The notes under the pieces were generated by a model. That model was given only the letters and a program-made list of their open reading frames with translations. It was not told where the DNA came from and ran no database searches. Source: Oceanospirillales bacterium (GTDB taxonomy: Bacteria > Pseudomonadota > Gammaproteobacteria > Pseudomonadales > Balneatricaceae). From it: a stretch of 64,000 nt of DNA. The translations under genes and the position numbers were made by a program. Positions within the stretch are counted from its first letter, which is position 1, and every line of letters starts with the position of its first letter. Below, piece after piece: positions 7,356 to 17,051 of this stretch. The stretch covers positions 62,001 to 126,000 of the forward strand of contig JAAEYW010000007.1 in the NCBI GenBank assembly GCA_018223185.1. Reading direction: 5' to 3'.

Positions 7356-9080
7356 GTGGTCAACGTCGAACAGGTCATCTCCGAAAAATACCCCACTTTT
7401 GCCTCTAAACCATCGATCATCCGAAAAACAGCGCTATTTATGCTGCGTCGCTTGTTTCATGAGCAGGAGGTCAATGCATTTCTTGAGGAGAACCATAACT
7501 GCCAGGGGTTTGATTTTATTGACCGGGTTCTGGACTACTTCAACTTCACTTACAACCTGTCGAATAAAGACCTGATGAACATCCCCTCCAGTGGCAGGGT
7601 TCTGATTATTGCGAATCACCCTCTGGGCGCTCTTGATGGTCTGGCGCTGTTAAAAATGATTGGTGAGATCCGTAAGGATGTGCGCATTGTTGCCAACGAT
7701 ATGCTGTCATCCTTTTCACAACTGAGCCCTTTACTGCTCCCGGTTGATAACCTGAACCGAGCAACCCGCAAGCAGGATATTGCCAATATCAATAACGCAC
7801 TGCACAACGAAGAAGCCGTTATCGTTTTCCCCGCGGGAGAGGTTTCCCGGGCCGGAGCAACCGGTATCAAAGACAGTAACTGGAACCCGGGCTTCCTCCA
7901 TTTTGCTAAAAAAACCAACAGTCCGGTCCTGCCAGTTTTTATCGGTGGAAAAAACTCCTCTCTGTTCTACACCGTTTCAGGCATCAACCGCGCACTGTCT
8001 GCACTGTTACTGCCCAGAGAGATGTTCAATAAACGCTCCATGAACCTGAAGTTTAAAGTGGGTGAACCGATACCTTACAGCCAACTGGATAAACTACCGG
8101 TCTCAGGGCAAGAAAAGTGCAAGATGGTACGCAAGCACCTCTATCGTCTGGCCAGAGGCAAGAGCCCGCTGTTCAAAACTGAGAAAACCATTGCCCACCC
8201 CCAGGATCGTAAAGCGCTGAAAAAAGAACTCAGAAAATCAGAACTTCTGGGAGAAACCGCCGATGGTAAGCGAATCTACCTGTTTGACTACCAGGCAGAT
8301 TCGGCAGTGATGCGTGAAGTCGGCCGGCTTCGGGAAGTTTCATTCCGCTGCGTTGGCGAAGGCACCGGTGAAAAGCTTGATATTGATCGCTATGACTCTC
8401 ACTATCGCCACCTGATTCTCTGGGATGAGGAGGAGCTGGAGATCGTCGGTGCCTACCGCCTGGCGGAGGCCTGGAAGATGCATAACAACGAAGATGATCA
8501 GCTATACAGCTCGACACTGTTTAGTTACAGCCCGGCGATGCAACAATTTTTCGAACAGGGTATCGAACTGGGCCGCAGTTTTGTGCAACCAAAATACTGG
8601 GGCAAGCGCAGCCTGGATTATCTCTGGTATGGAATTGGCGCCTACCTTAAACGCCATCCGCAAGTTCGCTACATGTTCGGCCCGGTGAGTCTGAGCAACA
8701 GCTATCCACAACACGCCAAAGACCTGCTGGTCTACTTTTACAGCCTCTACTTCCCGGACAAAGATAGCCTGGGCAAATCATTCACGCCCTATGCTCTTAA
8801 GCCAGAGGCCTTAGCTCATCTGCAACAACTGTTCTGTGGCACCGACTATAAAGAGGATTTTAAAATATTGAAGCAGCAGATGGATTTTCTCAACTGCGCT
8901 GTACCAACCCTGTACAAGCAGTATGCTGATGTCTGTGAAGAGGGAGGCGTACGCTTCCTTGATTTTGGCGTAGATGCTGAGTTTAACTTCTGTGTTGACG
9001 GACTGGTTCTGGTGGATATGAACTACCTGAAAGAGAAAAAACAGGCCCGTTATATTGGCAGGGAGAACTTACCAATTTAA
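7356..9080 (+). CDS. Two-domain acyltransferase: PlsC-like plus OlsB/hemolysin-like GNAT (OlsF-type)
   Basis: The 574-residue protein joins two acyltransferases. Residues about 80-280 are PlsC-like, with NHPLGALDG (87-95) for the catalytic His/Asp motif and FPAGEVSR (158-165) as the glycerophosphate-type motif. The spacing is H-x5-D rather than the usual H-x4-D. Residues about 310-520 match the GNAT-like OlsB/hemolysin acyltransferase family. The same order is known from OlsF, which makes ornithine lipids from ornithine in two steps, replacing phospholipids under phosphate limitation. The start is GTG at 7356 with AGGTC upstream. A strong terminator follows, so it appears to be a single-gene unit. 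Ornithine as substrate is inferred. Confidence 0.8.
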   Translation: MVNVEQVISEKYPTFASKPSIIRKTALFMLRRLFHEQEVNAFLEENHNCQGFDFIDRVLDYFNFTYNLSNKDLMNIPSSGRVLIIANHPLGALDGLALLKMIGEIRKDVRIVANDMLSSFSQLSPLLLPVDNLNRATRKQDIANINNALHNEEAVIVFPAGEVSRAGATGIKDSNWNPGFLHFAKKTNSPVLPVFIGGKNSSLFYTVSGINRALSALLLPREMFNKRSMNLKFKVGEPIPYSQLDKLPVSGQEKCKMVRKHLYRLARGKSPLFKTEKTIAHPQDRKALKKELRKSELLGETADGKRIYLFDYQADSAVMREVGRLREVSFRCVGEGTGEKLDIDRYDSHYRHLILWDEEELEIVGAYRLAEAWKMHNNEDDQLYSSTLFSYSPAMQQFFEQGIELGRSFVQPKYWGKRSLDYLWYGIGAYLKRHPQVRYMFGPVSLSNSYPQHAKDLLVYFYSLYFPDKDSLGKSFTPYALKPEALAHLQQLFCGTDYKEDFKILKQQMDFLNCAVPTLYKQYADVCEEGGVRFLDFGVDAEFNFCVDGLVLVDMNYLKEKKQARYIGRENLPI

Positions 9081-9093
9081 TTTTCGATACAAC

Positions 9094-9119
9094 AAGGGGC
9101 TGCAAGGCCCCTTTTTTTC
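9094..9119 (+). terminator. Terminator of the OlsF-like gene
   Basis: AAGGGGC / GCCCCTT stem, six-base loop, then a T tract. Confidence 0.92.
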
Positions 9120-9179
9120 TGCCAGACTTTGATAAGAAGCCATCTCTGTCCGATCAAAAAACATCAGGTCTGAAGCTAT

Positions 9180-9878
9180 ATGAGCGATAAACACCCCGTC
9201 AGTACGGTATCCAGTCATAATGAGATTGAAGAATTTCTGCAACAGGCGCAGCAACTCACTGTGCCGGCACCTGGTGACGCCCGGCTGATTTTTTCTCTGG
9301 ATGCGACGGCAAGCCGGGAAAGAACCTGGGATCATGCCTGTCACCTTCAAAGCGAAATGTTTTTGCAAACCCGCGAATTGGGTAAATTATCCGTACAGCT
9401 CTGCCACTATGGCGGTATGAACCAGTTCAGCGCCAGCGAATGGCTGCAGGATACCAACAGCCTGCTAAGCCGTATGAATAGCGTTAAGTGTCTCGGCGGA
9501 CATACCCAGATAGCCCGCCTGCTGGAACACAGTCTGAAACAAACCCGTCAACACCCGGTTCAGGCGATCATATTTATTGGCGATTGCGTTGAAGAGCCCG
9601 TTGATTTCCTCTGTCAACTGGCAGGCCAGTTGGGCATCCATTCGACCCCTCTGTTTATTTTTCAGGAGGGACGTGACATCACAGCCGCGCGCGCCTTCAA
9701 ACAGATGGCCAGACTATCGGGTGGAGCCTATTGCCGTTTCGATAATAGCAGCGCTGCCACTCTGAAAGCGTTACTCAGCGCGGTGGCTGTCTATGCAACC
9801 GGAGGACGTCGGGCACTGCTCGAATATGCAAAAAAAGGAAATCCGGATATTCTGAAACTTACCCATCAGCTTAAATAG
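9180..9878 (+). CDS. VWA-like domain protein
   Basis: This 232-residue cytoplasmic protein has a von Willebrand A-like fold. [16 protein letters not shown] (about 36-51) aligns with the first metal-binding motif (DxSxS, here DATAS). [10 protein letters not shown] supplies the central Thr, and [10 protein letters not shown] supplies the later Asp. No signal peptide or membrane segment is seen. It lies 14 bp before a membrane-anchored DnaJ-domain gene on the same strand, so the two probably form an operon. The pair suggests a chaperone-linked, metal-dependent interaction module, but the partner is unknown. Confidence 0.72.
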   Translation: MSDKHPVSTVSSHNEIEEFLQQAQQLTVPAPGDARLIFSLDATASRERTWDHACHLQSEMFLQTRELGKLSVQLCHYGGMNQFSASEWLQDTNSLLSRMNSVKCLGGHTQIARLLEHSLKQTRQHPVQAIIFIGDCVEEPVDFLCQLAGQLGIHSTPLFIFQEGRDITAARAFKQMARLSGGAYCRFDNSSAATLKALLSAVAVYATGGRRALLEYAKKGNPDILKLTHQLK

Positions 9879-9892
9879 TAAGGATCAACCTA

Positions 9893-10606
9893 TTGAACCC
9901 AATTGTTCTTATACTGCTCGGATTAATCCTGCTGGGCTGGATTCTCTGGTTGCGCCGCAAATCACCTGCGGATCAGCGCAAGGCTAACATGATGCTGCTC
10001 ACAGGCGTTTTAGCGGCTGCGGTCTTCTATCTGCTGGTGACGGGTAAACTAAACCTGATCGGAGCATTGCTGGCGATCTCACTGCCTTTTGCCCGGCGAC
10101 TTATCCCCCTGCTGCCATTTGCAGCAAAACTCTTTCAACATTACCAGAATAAGCAGAGGAGCCGGGGTAATACATCGGAGGTCAACAGTCGTATTCTGAA
10201 GATGCGACTGGATCATGACACCAGTTCACTTGAGGGTGAGGTGATTGAAGGCCCCTTGCAAGGACGACAACTGAGTAGCCTCAGTGAATCAGAGTTTATC
10301 GAACTGCTGAACTACTGCCGTAAAACCGATGAGCAGTCGGCCCGGCTACTCGAAACCTATCTGGATAAGCGGTTTGGCGATAGCTGGCGCAAAGATGACA
10401 CAACACACCAAACGAGCGAAAACCCGGAACTTTCTGAGACCGACAAAGCGTATCAGATTCTGGGGCTTGACCCTGGAGCATCAAAGGAACAGATTATTGA
10501 AGCGCATCGCCGACTGATGCAAAAATTTCATCCGGACCGTGGCGGCAGCGACTATCTTGCTGCAGAGATAAACCGGGCCAAAGACCTACTGCTAAAAAAG
10601 CTTTAA
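9893..10606 (+). CDS. Membrane-anchored DnaJ-domain protein
   Basis: This 237-residue protein starts with a hydrophobic segment (residues about 3-20), continues with a second one (about 35-72), and ends in a J-domain at about 185-237. The J-domain contains [12 protein letters not shown] and the invariant HPD motif in [21 protein letters not shown]. The J-domain is at the extreme C-terminus, as in DjlA/Tim14-type proteins, so it probably recruits DnaK to the membrane. The start is TTG at 9893, with AAGGA about 7 nt upstream. It follows the VWA gene by 14 bp. Its client is unknown. Confidence 0.85.
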   Translation: MNPIVLILLGLILLGWILWLRRKSPADQRKANMMLLTGVLAAAVFYLLVTGKLNLIGALLAISLPFARRLIPLLPFAAKLFQHYQNKQRSRGNTSEVNSRILKMRLDHDTSSLEGEVIEGPLQGRQLSSLSESEFIELLNYCRKTDEQSARLLETYLDKRFGDSWRKDDTTHQTSENPELSETDKAYQILGLDPGASKEQIIEAHRRLMQKFHPDRGGSDYLAAEINRAKDLLLKKL

Positions 10607-10624
10607 GCGTCCTTATATTACTGA

Positions 10625-11992
10625 TTATTTCAGGGGCTCGTCAGTTTCATGAACAATAATTTCATTCAGCAGTTCATCATCAATATCCGCAGTCTGAACC
10701 CGGGAGTCTATCAACACTGACTCTGTCAATGAAGTCTGAATCGGTGATGATGCCGGCGGTTGCAACGCCTCTGAAGCACTGTCAGGCAGAAGCGTTGCTG
10801 TTAACGAACCTGGCGCTGCAGCGTTCCTTCCAGCTGAAAGCTTCGTCAGCAACTGGCCGCCACTCAGTCCGGAAGGTCGCCATAATTTAAAGGCAGCGCC
10901 ATAGCTGACCAGATGCTCAGAGCCGGTTTGCAATACCAGGCGGCCATCGGATTCCCGTGTGAATAACATCAGATATTCCTGCTGTCCGGCATCACGCATA
11001 CTGAATATCAGTTTGCCCGACTGGAGATATTGCCAGCGCCCTCGCTCCGCCACGGCCTTGCCTCTGGAATCCCGCGTCACCAGCTGAACCCTTTGGTCGG
11101 AAGAAAGCTTAAACATCACCTGCGATCTCCCTTCAGGCTGATACCAGTAAAAGCCATTTATCTCACTGTTGACCGGGTGTCCTTTCCTGGCACACCCCTG
11201 ATAAAGCCGCCCGAATAAACTCATCTCAGCAGTGAAAGGGAGTAGCGTACCGGTTTCAGAATCGACGCAGCGCTTCTGAATAATTTTTATCTGCAGAGGC
11301 TTCTTAGCCGGCACTGTTTCACGATATAGCGCAATCACATCCGAACCAGTGCCGCCCCCGGAACGCTCAGATGCTTCAGCAGTACCATTTGCTTCAGTAC
11401 CATTCGTTTCAGTACTCTCCGCTTCAGTGCCATTCGCTTCAGTAGCATCAGTTTCAGTAACATCCGCCTCCGCAGTTTTGTTAATGGAAGCGTTATCGGC
11501 TTGCTCTGATTCGTTTACGGTCTGAAAACTATAGCTGCCCAGAGGATTAACGCTTTTCACCGTAACCTGTCCTGCCATGATATCGGCCACCCAGACAGGA
11601 TCACTGCTCGCGGCTCTGAACTGAAGCCCTTCAAGGCGAAAGCTACAGGTCTGCGCTGTACCACCCACAGTGTCGATGCTATTTACCCATAATTTATTAT
11701 CCTGTTGCGGATCAACGCCCCCCTGCAACTGAACATAAAGCTCCTCATTACTGAGCATCGAAAACTGACGGTAGTAGCCAGTCAGCTCCTGCTGCTCAGT
11801 ATTATCCTGTATCTGCCACCAGAGTCGTTCATAACAGGGCTGAAACCACAGAACGCCAGCCCTTTCGACAATAACACCAGCAAGTGTCTGCAACGAAACC
11901 GGTGTTGTTAAAGGCTGGGATTTTTTTGCCGCACACCCGGCAAGTGTCAGCAGCGCAACAAAAGCGGTTATAAAAACGGCATTTCGAATCAT
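10625..11992 (-). CDS. Large lipoprotein of unknown function with a 15-nt in-frame repeat
   Basis: This 455-residue protein begins with a lipoprotein signal ending in LTLAGC (Cys 19), so it should be lipidated and probably sent to the outer membrane. I recognise no family. The N-terminal part is cysteine-poor with aromatic residues, a Thr/Glu/Ala/Asn/Gly-rich linker (about 170-210) follows, and a C-terminal beta-rich part contains INGFYWYQPEGRSQVMFKL and a FTRESDGRLVLQTGSEH stretch. The linker is encoded by tandem 15-nt repeats. The gene converges with the DnaJ gene and is divergent from the FAH-family gene. No neighbour explains its role. Confidence 0.7.
   Translation of the reverse strand: MIRNAVFITAFVALLTLAGCAAKKSQPLTTPVSLQTLAGVIVERAGVLWFQPCYERLWWQIQDNTEQQELTGYYRQFSMLSNEELYVQLQGGVDPQQDNKLWVNSIDTVGGTAQTCSFRLEGLQFRAASSDPVWVADIMAGQVTVKSVNPLGSYSFQTVNESEQADNASINKTAEADVTETDATEANGTEAESTETNGTEANGTAEASERSGGGTGSDVIALYRETVPAKKPLQIKIIQKRCVDSETGTLLPFTAEMSLFGRLYQGCARKGHPVNSEINGFYWYQPEGRSQVMFKLSSDQRVQLVTRDSRGKAVAERGRWQYLQSGKLIFSMRDAGQQEYLMLFTRESDGRLVLQTGSEHLVSYGAAFKLWRPSGLSGGQLLTKLSAGRNAAAPGSLTATLLPDSASEALQPPASSPIQTSLTESVLIDSRVQTADIDDELLNEIIVHETDEPLK
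11373..11465 (+). repeat. Tandem 15-nt repeat inside the lipoprotein gene
   Basis: Five 15-nt units (11391-11465) of the type GCTTCAGTACCATTC, plus one 18-nt unit before them, encode the Thr-Glu-Ala-Asn-Gly type linker on the minus strand. Units differ at several bases, so they are partly degenerate. The period is a multiple of three, so length change would preserve the frame. Confidence 0.75.
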
Positions 11993-12133
11993 CGGCTTGG
12001 CAATTCATTGATAAATAAACGAGCCTTAGCATACTCTGCAACGACCGCATCTGAAAGCGTTACCACCACTGAACTATGGTTTTAAACTCTGTTAAAATAA
12101 CGATCACTTTCAGACAATCAGGAACGGCTCTTT

Positions 12134-13027
12134 ATGAAACTCGCACGATTTCTACATTCCGGAAAAGAACAACTGGGAATAGTAAAAGAGCAGAGGATAA
12201 TTCCAATTCCGGCCGATGATTTTTCTGACTCTATGCCTGACCTGCTGTGCCGCCTGAATGCATTAAAACCCAGACTGGAACAGCTCGAAAAAAATTCACA
12301 ATCATCCCTGAATATGGATCAGGTAACCCTGCTTGCCCCTATTCCTCAACCTGAAAAGTTTATCGGTGTGGGCCTGAACTATGCAGACCATGTAGCAGAA
12401 ACAGGCCTTGAAACACCGGAGTTTCCGACCCTGTTCAATAAACAGTCAAGCTGCGTGACCGGTCCGGGGGCTCCCATCTACCGGCCCAATATTTCTGATA
12501 AGCTGGATTATGAAGGCGAACTGGCTCTGGTGATCGGGCAACACTGCCGGAACGTTAGTGAAGCAGATGCGCCCAAAGCAATTGCGGGATACACCATCGT
12601 CAATGACGTTTCCGTCCGGGACTGGCAGATAAAATCTCCCACCTGGACATTGGGAAAGTCATTTGACAGCCATGGCCCTATGGGGCCATGGATTGTTACA
12701 TCGGATAGTCTGGATCCTCACAACCTGGAGCTCAGAACCTGGCTGAATGATGAACTTCGCCAACACTCCAACACTCGCAATCTGATTTTCAACTGCTATC
12801 AGCTCGTTGCCACACTATCATCCGTCTGCACCCTTAAACCAGGAGATGTGATCGCAACAGGAACCTGTAGCGGAGTGGGTGTAAAAATGAAACCAAGAGG
12901 TTATATGAAACCCGGAGATAAGGTCACCATAGAGATTGAAGGAATCGGCCGGTTAACCAACCCGGTTCAACAGGAACCACAGAGCAATAGTTTTATTTGC
13001 CAAACACCCCCTGTCTTAAATCCATAA
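12134..13027 (+). CDS. Fumarylacetoacetate hydrolase-family protein
   Basis: This 297-residue protein matches the FAH family. IGVGLNYADHVAETG starts the catalytic domain at about residue 77, then come KQSSCVTGPGAPI, the metal-binding DYEGELALVIG block, NDVSVRDWQ and the closing GDVIATGTCSGVG. Family members cleave or decarboxylate acylpyruvates and related diketo acids in aromatic breakdown. Without an adjacent pathway the substrate is open. The family's metal-ligand residues (Glu in DYEGELA, Asp in NDVSVRD) are present. No operon partner is evident; the next gene is 207 bp away. Confidence 0.88.
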   Translation: MKLARFLHSGKEQLGIVKEQRIIPIPADDFSDSMPDLLCRLNALKPRLEQLEKNSQSSLNMDQVTLLAPIPQPEKFIGVGLNYADHVAETGLETPEFPTLFNKQSSCVTGPGAPIYRPNISDKLDYEGELALVIGQHCRNVSEADAPKAIAGYTIVNDVSVRDWQIKSPTWTLGKSFDSHGPMGPWIVTSDSLDPHNLELRTWLNDELRQHSNTRNLIFNCYQLVATLSSVCTLKPGDVIATGTCSGVGVKMKPRGYMKPGDKVTIEIEGIGRLTNPVQQEPQSNSFICQTPPVLNP

Positions 13028-13078
13028 CCATGTAAGCTATTGTTTTATATGAAGTTGACGAACTCAGGCCTTTTCTGA

Positions 13079-13094
13079 GTCTCTTTTAAGAGAC
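13079..13094 (+). promoter_or_regulatory. Candidate GlrR enhancer palindrome
   Basis: GTCTCTTTTAAGAGAC is a perfect palindrome around TT. With its flanks it reads (A)GTC-N10-GAC(A), one base from the TGTC-N10-GACA motif known for E. coli GlrR. It lies about 104 bp upstream of the sigma-54 site at 13183, a usual enhancer distance. Confidence 0.6.
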
Positions 13095-13182
13095 AATAAT
13101 CCAAAGTTAGTTCATACTATAGTGAGTTAAACAGGCTGCAGAATAAAATAATATTATTGTTTTATAAGAACTTTTTAAATCA

Positions 13183-13198
13183 CGGCCCGGTAATTGCT
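13183..13198 (+). promoter_or_regulatory. Sigma-54 promoter (-24/-12) before the EF-hand - glrK - glrR operon
   Basis: CGGCCCGGTAATTGCT has GG and GC exactly ten bases apart, and matches most of the -24/-12 consensus (T)GGC(A)C-R-N4-TTGCW. Transcription would start near 13209, about 25 nt before the EF-hand start codon and its GGGAG ribosome site. Confidence 0.75.
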
Positions 13199-13234
13199 TA
13201 TTAACAGTTAACCAGCAATTTCCGGGAGATAGAG

Positions 13235-13600
13235 ATGCGTGCGGCAACTGTACTATTGGCGATGGCCTTTACTGCAACACTGGTTCAGGCTGAACCTGAA
13301 AGATCATTGGAGCGACTATCCAACACAGAAGTAATTGAACATATCCGTGCTGAACTGTCTGAAGACAAGGCTCCGGTTAAAATAACCCGTTCACTCTCAA
13401 TGTTTGAGTCTCTGGACAGAAATCGTGACAATGAAGTTTCACTTACAGAGATGCGCCAGCATCCGTCACTGGTAAACAGTTTTCACAAACTGGATATCAA
13501 CAATGACGGGGTTCTGAACCAGCAAGAGATCCAGCCTCTGCAGGAGGAGATCAAAGGGCTGAGAAATATTCTGACGCTCACAGCACTGAGAATTATCTAA
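13235..13600 (+). CDS. Periplasmic EF-hand protein
   Basis: This 121-residue protein has a Sec signal (about residues 1-19, ending VQA). It carries two calcium-binding loops in its second half: DRNRDNEVSLTE and DINNDGVLNQQE, both with good spacing of acidic ligands. It probably binds Ca2+ in the periplasm. It is the first gene of an apparent operon with glrK, a lipoprotein and glrR. The sigma-54 site and the GlrR-type palindrome are directly upstream. In enteric bacteria glrK is preceded by the sRNA GlmY, not by such a gene. A role as a sensor input to GlrK is speculative. Its name is not known to me. Confidence 0.8.
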   Translation: MRAATVLLAMAFTATLVQAEPERSLERLSNTEVIEHIRAELSEDKAPVKITRSLSMFESLDRNRDNEVSLTEMRQHPSLVNSFHKLDINNDGVLNQQEIQPLQEEIKGLRNILTLTALRII

Positions 13601-13640
13601 TGTCATACAATAGCTCAGGAAACGTTACGCTATAAATAAC

Positions 13641-15054
13641 TTGAATACTGAGAAGATTTCCTCGCTGCAAACCCGGTCATTAATGCAACTGGTGGTTCTG
13701 GCGTTTGTTTTAGTAGTTGCACCGCTGGGAATTCTTATTTACCAGGCAACAGACTCTATGGTGACGTTATCTCGCCAGGGGCGCGAGCACGCCAAAGAAG
13801 CTCTGGATTTTTTCAGTCGCAGCCAGCACCTCAGAGAGTTGTCGGGAGATCTTGTCCGCTCTGCGCGACAGTATGAAGTACTTAAAAAGAGCGAGATTGA
13901 AGAGCGTTTTCGCTCCCAGCTCTCTGAGTACAAAGAACTGCTTCAGCTCCACAGCTTTCTGATTGATTCGGGTAATATAGACACAATTTTTACATTGATC
14001 GCACAGATTGAAGAGTCGCCACTGGATAAAGAAACTGGCGACAAAGTCACAGAACTGGTCCCTCTTACTCAGACACTCTATGACGAAACACGTAAAAAAC
14101 TCGACCAACGACTGGAATTTCTCAATGCTAAAGCAGAAGAGCAGCAAAATCTGCTCTGGCTTCAGGCCGGACTCCTGATCACGCTTTCCACCATCCTGAT
14201 CCTGTTTTTCAGCATCCGGATAACTCAGCCTGTCAAACAACTCATGCTGCGAATAAAAGCATTGGGGCATGGCCAGATGGATATGTCAGAACCCTTTAGT
14301 GGACCCAAGGAGTTTCTTGCCCTTAACCAGCAACTGGAGTGGCTGGAAACCCATCTCCAACTGCTCGAACAGGAAAAGCAGGCGTTTTTACGGCATATGT
14401 CCCATGAGCTAAAAACACCGCTGACAACCTTAAGAGAGGGAACCGATCTGCTGGCCGAGGAACTTGCCGGCCCTCTGACCGGGAATCAAAAAGAAATCAT
14501 CACCCTGATGCAGGAAAACAGCCTTTCTCTGCAGTCACTGATTGAACAATTACTTGATTACAACCGATTACAGCACGGAGGCGAACATGAGCTGCAAACC
14601 CAACCTATCCTGCCTGTCATCAAGGAGTCGCTGGCTTCCCATCAGCTGCTGCTCCGACAGAAACAGATCCAGGTAACACTGCCTAAACAGGACTATCCAT
14701 GGGCAGTCGAAAAGGGGTTGTTGCAAAGGGCACTGAGTAACCTGATCTCAAATGCGTCAGTTTACGGCAGTGAAAACGGACTGTTGAAAATAACCCTGAC
14801 AACAGAAAATGAAAATCTGAAAATAGAGATAGGCAACACAGGGCCTGAGATACCTGTAACAGACCTTGATCAGCTATTTGATCCCTTCTATCAGGGCGTA
14901 AATAAGCGGCAAGGCTCAGTAAAAGGGTCCGGCATAGGCTTGAGCATTGCCCGGGAAGCAGTCAGAGCAATGGGTGGTAATCTTGATCTTCACAACAATC
15001 AGGATGGTTATGTTAGTTTTATGATCAGTATTCCGAATCAAGGACACATTTCCG

Positions 15055-15062
<8 letters not shown>
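13641..15062 (+). CDS. glrK: Sensor histidine kinase GlrK (QseE-like)
   Basis: This 473-residue kinase has a membrane segment at about 15-36, a periplasmic helical domain to about 170, and a second segment at about 173-192. A HAMP linker and a HisKA domain follow, with HMSHELKTPL (phosphoacceptor His 255), then a HATPase_c domain with the N box (NLISNASVYG) and a GSGIGLSIAREAV ATP lid. In E. coli the GlrK-GlrR system responds to envelope stress and drives glmY and rpoE transcription. The order glrK - lipoprotein - glrR matches that locus. The start is a TTG at 13641 with a weak ribosome site, so it could be a little further in. The 3' end overlaps the next gene by 8 nt. Confidence 0.88.
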
Positions 15063-15563
<501 letters not shown>

Positions 15564-15580
15564 CAGAGAGGAGAACAACT

Positions 15581-16954
15581 ATGAAGTCTACTCAGCAACG
15601 TATCCTGATTGTGGATGATGATCCGGGTATCCTGAAAGTCCTGAGCTTACGCCTGAGTGCCTCTGGCTATCGTATTGATACCGCGAACTCAGGTGCTGAA
15701 GCACTGCAGCGGATTAAACATGAAGTCCCGGACCTTGTTCTCAGCGATCTGCGCATGGATGGCATGGACGGCATGGCACTTTTTTCTGCCATACAGGAAG
15801 ACCACCCGGCTCTGCCCGTAGTTATCATAACCGCGCACGGATCTATTCCGGATGCCGTTGAGGCAACTCAGAAAGGTATTTTCGGTTTTCTGACAAAGCC
15901 TATCGATAAAGAGCAGTTACTGAGTACCATCAACTCAGCACTGGATTCAGCACATGCACAGGATGATAGCTGGCGTAGCGCTATCGTGACCCAGAGCCCG
16001 CTGATGAATGAGCGCCTGAGTCAGGCTGAGCGGGTTGCCAAGTCCAATGTAAGCGTCCTGATCACCGGCCCCAGCGGCACCGGTAAAGAGCTGATGGCGA
16101 AGGCGATCCACAATGCCAGTGATCGCTGCGATAAACCATTTGTGGCGATTAACTGTGGCGCACTACCGGAACAACTGCTCGAGTCAGAGTTGTTTGGTCA
16201 TGCAAAAGGCGCATTTACCGGTGCAGTCACCCAGCATGAGGGACTGTTTCAGTCAGCGGAAGGCGGAACGCTGTTTCTCGATGAGATTGGCGATATGCCT
16301 CCCCCTCTCCAGGTCAAACTACTCAGGGCTATTCAGGAGCGCACGATACGTCCTGTTGGCTCGACCCGCTCTATCGAGATTGATGTCCGGGTGATATCCG
16401 CGACCCACCGCAATCTTGAGCTGGCGATGGAGGACGGTGAATTCCGCGAAGATCTTTACTACCGACTCAATGTCGTGAATCTGGATCTTCCGCCACTGCG
16501 GGATCGCCCGGAGGATATTCCGCTGCTGGCCCGTTACTTTGTTGAACAGTCTGCCAAGCGGCACAACCCTAAAGTCAAAGGTATTTCACCGGGCGCTCTG
16601 CATATCCTTGCTCAGGCGGCCTGGCCCGGCAATGTTCGCCAACTGGAAAATGTCGTTGAGCAGACCGTTGCACTGTCCAGTGCCCCGATAATCAGCGAAG
16701 GTCTGGTGAATCAGGCAATAGCCAATCAGGACCGGGTCATCCCGTCATTCAACGAAGCCCGGTCCAGTTTTGAGAGAAGCTATCTCACTAAAGTAATGCA
16801 TATCACTGCAGGAAATGTGACCCAGGCAGCAAAGATTGCCCAGCGAAACCGGACCGATTTTTATAAATTGCTGAACAAGCACAATTTAGAAGCGTCCCAG
16901 TTTAAACCCGGGCGTAAAGCTCAAGAATATATTGATCACAAAAAAGCCGGGTAA
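15581..16954 (+). CDS. glrR: Sigma-54-dependent response regulator GlrR
   Basis: This 457-residue protein has a receiver domain (phospho-Asp 56 in LVLSDLRMD, KP pair at 106-107) and an AAA+ sigma-54 activator domain with GPSGTGKE (Walker A, 163-170), GAFTGA (210-215) and LFLDEIG (Walker B). A C-terminal Fis-type helix-turn-helix follows (about 395-430). It partners GlrK. The GAFTGA loop is intact, so it can contact sigma-54. A matching sigma-54 promoter and GTC-N10-GAC palindrome sit upstream of its own operon, so autoregulation is likely. A terminator follows. Confidence 0.94.
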   Translation: MKSTQQRILIVDDDPGILKVLSLRLSASGYRIDTANSGAEALQRIKHEVPDLVLSDLRMDGMDGMALFSAIQEDHPALPVVIITAHGSIPDAVEATQKGIFGFLTKPIDKEQLLSTINSALDSAHAQDDSWRSAIVTQSPLMNERLSQAERVAKSNVSVLITGPSGTGKELMAKAIHNASDRCDKPFVAINCGALPEQLLESELFGHAKGAFTGAVTQHEGLFQSAEGGTLFLDEIGDMPPPLQVKLLRAIQERTIRPVGSTRSIEIDVRVISATHRNLELAMEDGEFREDLYYRLNVVNLDLPPLRDRPEDIPLLARYFVEQSAKRHNPKVKGISPGALHILAQAAWPGNVRQLENVVEQTVALSSAPIISEGLVNQAIANQDRVIPSFNEARSSFERSYLTKVMHITAGNVTQAAKIAQRNRTDFYKLLNKHNLEASQFKPGRKAQEYIDHKKAG

Positions 16955-16968
16955 AACCTGAACTGATC

Positions 16969-16997
16969 AAAAAAGGCCATCAATGATGGCCTTTTTT
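16969..16997 (+). terminator. Terminator of glrR
   Basis: AAAAGGCCATC / GATGGCCTTTT stem with a three-base loop and a T tract. Confidence 0.93.
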
Positions 16998-17051
16998 ACA
17001 GCTAGAAAAACACAATAAAACAGCCGCTAATCATCCGCTTTCAGAAGATAT

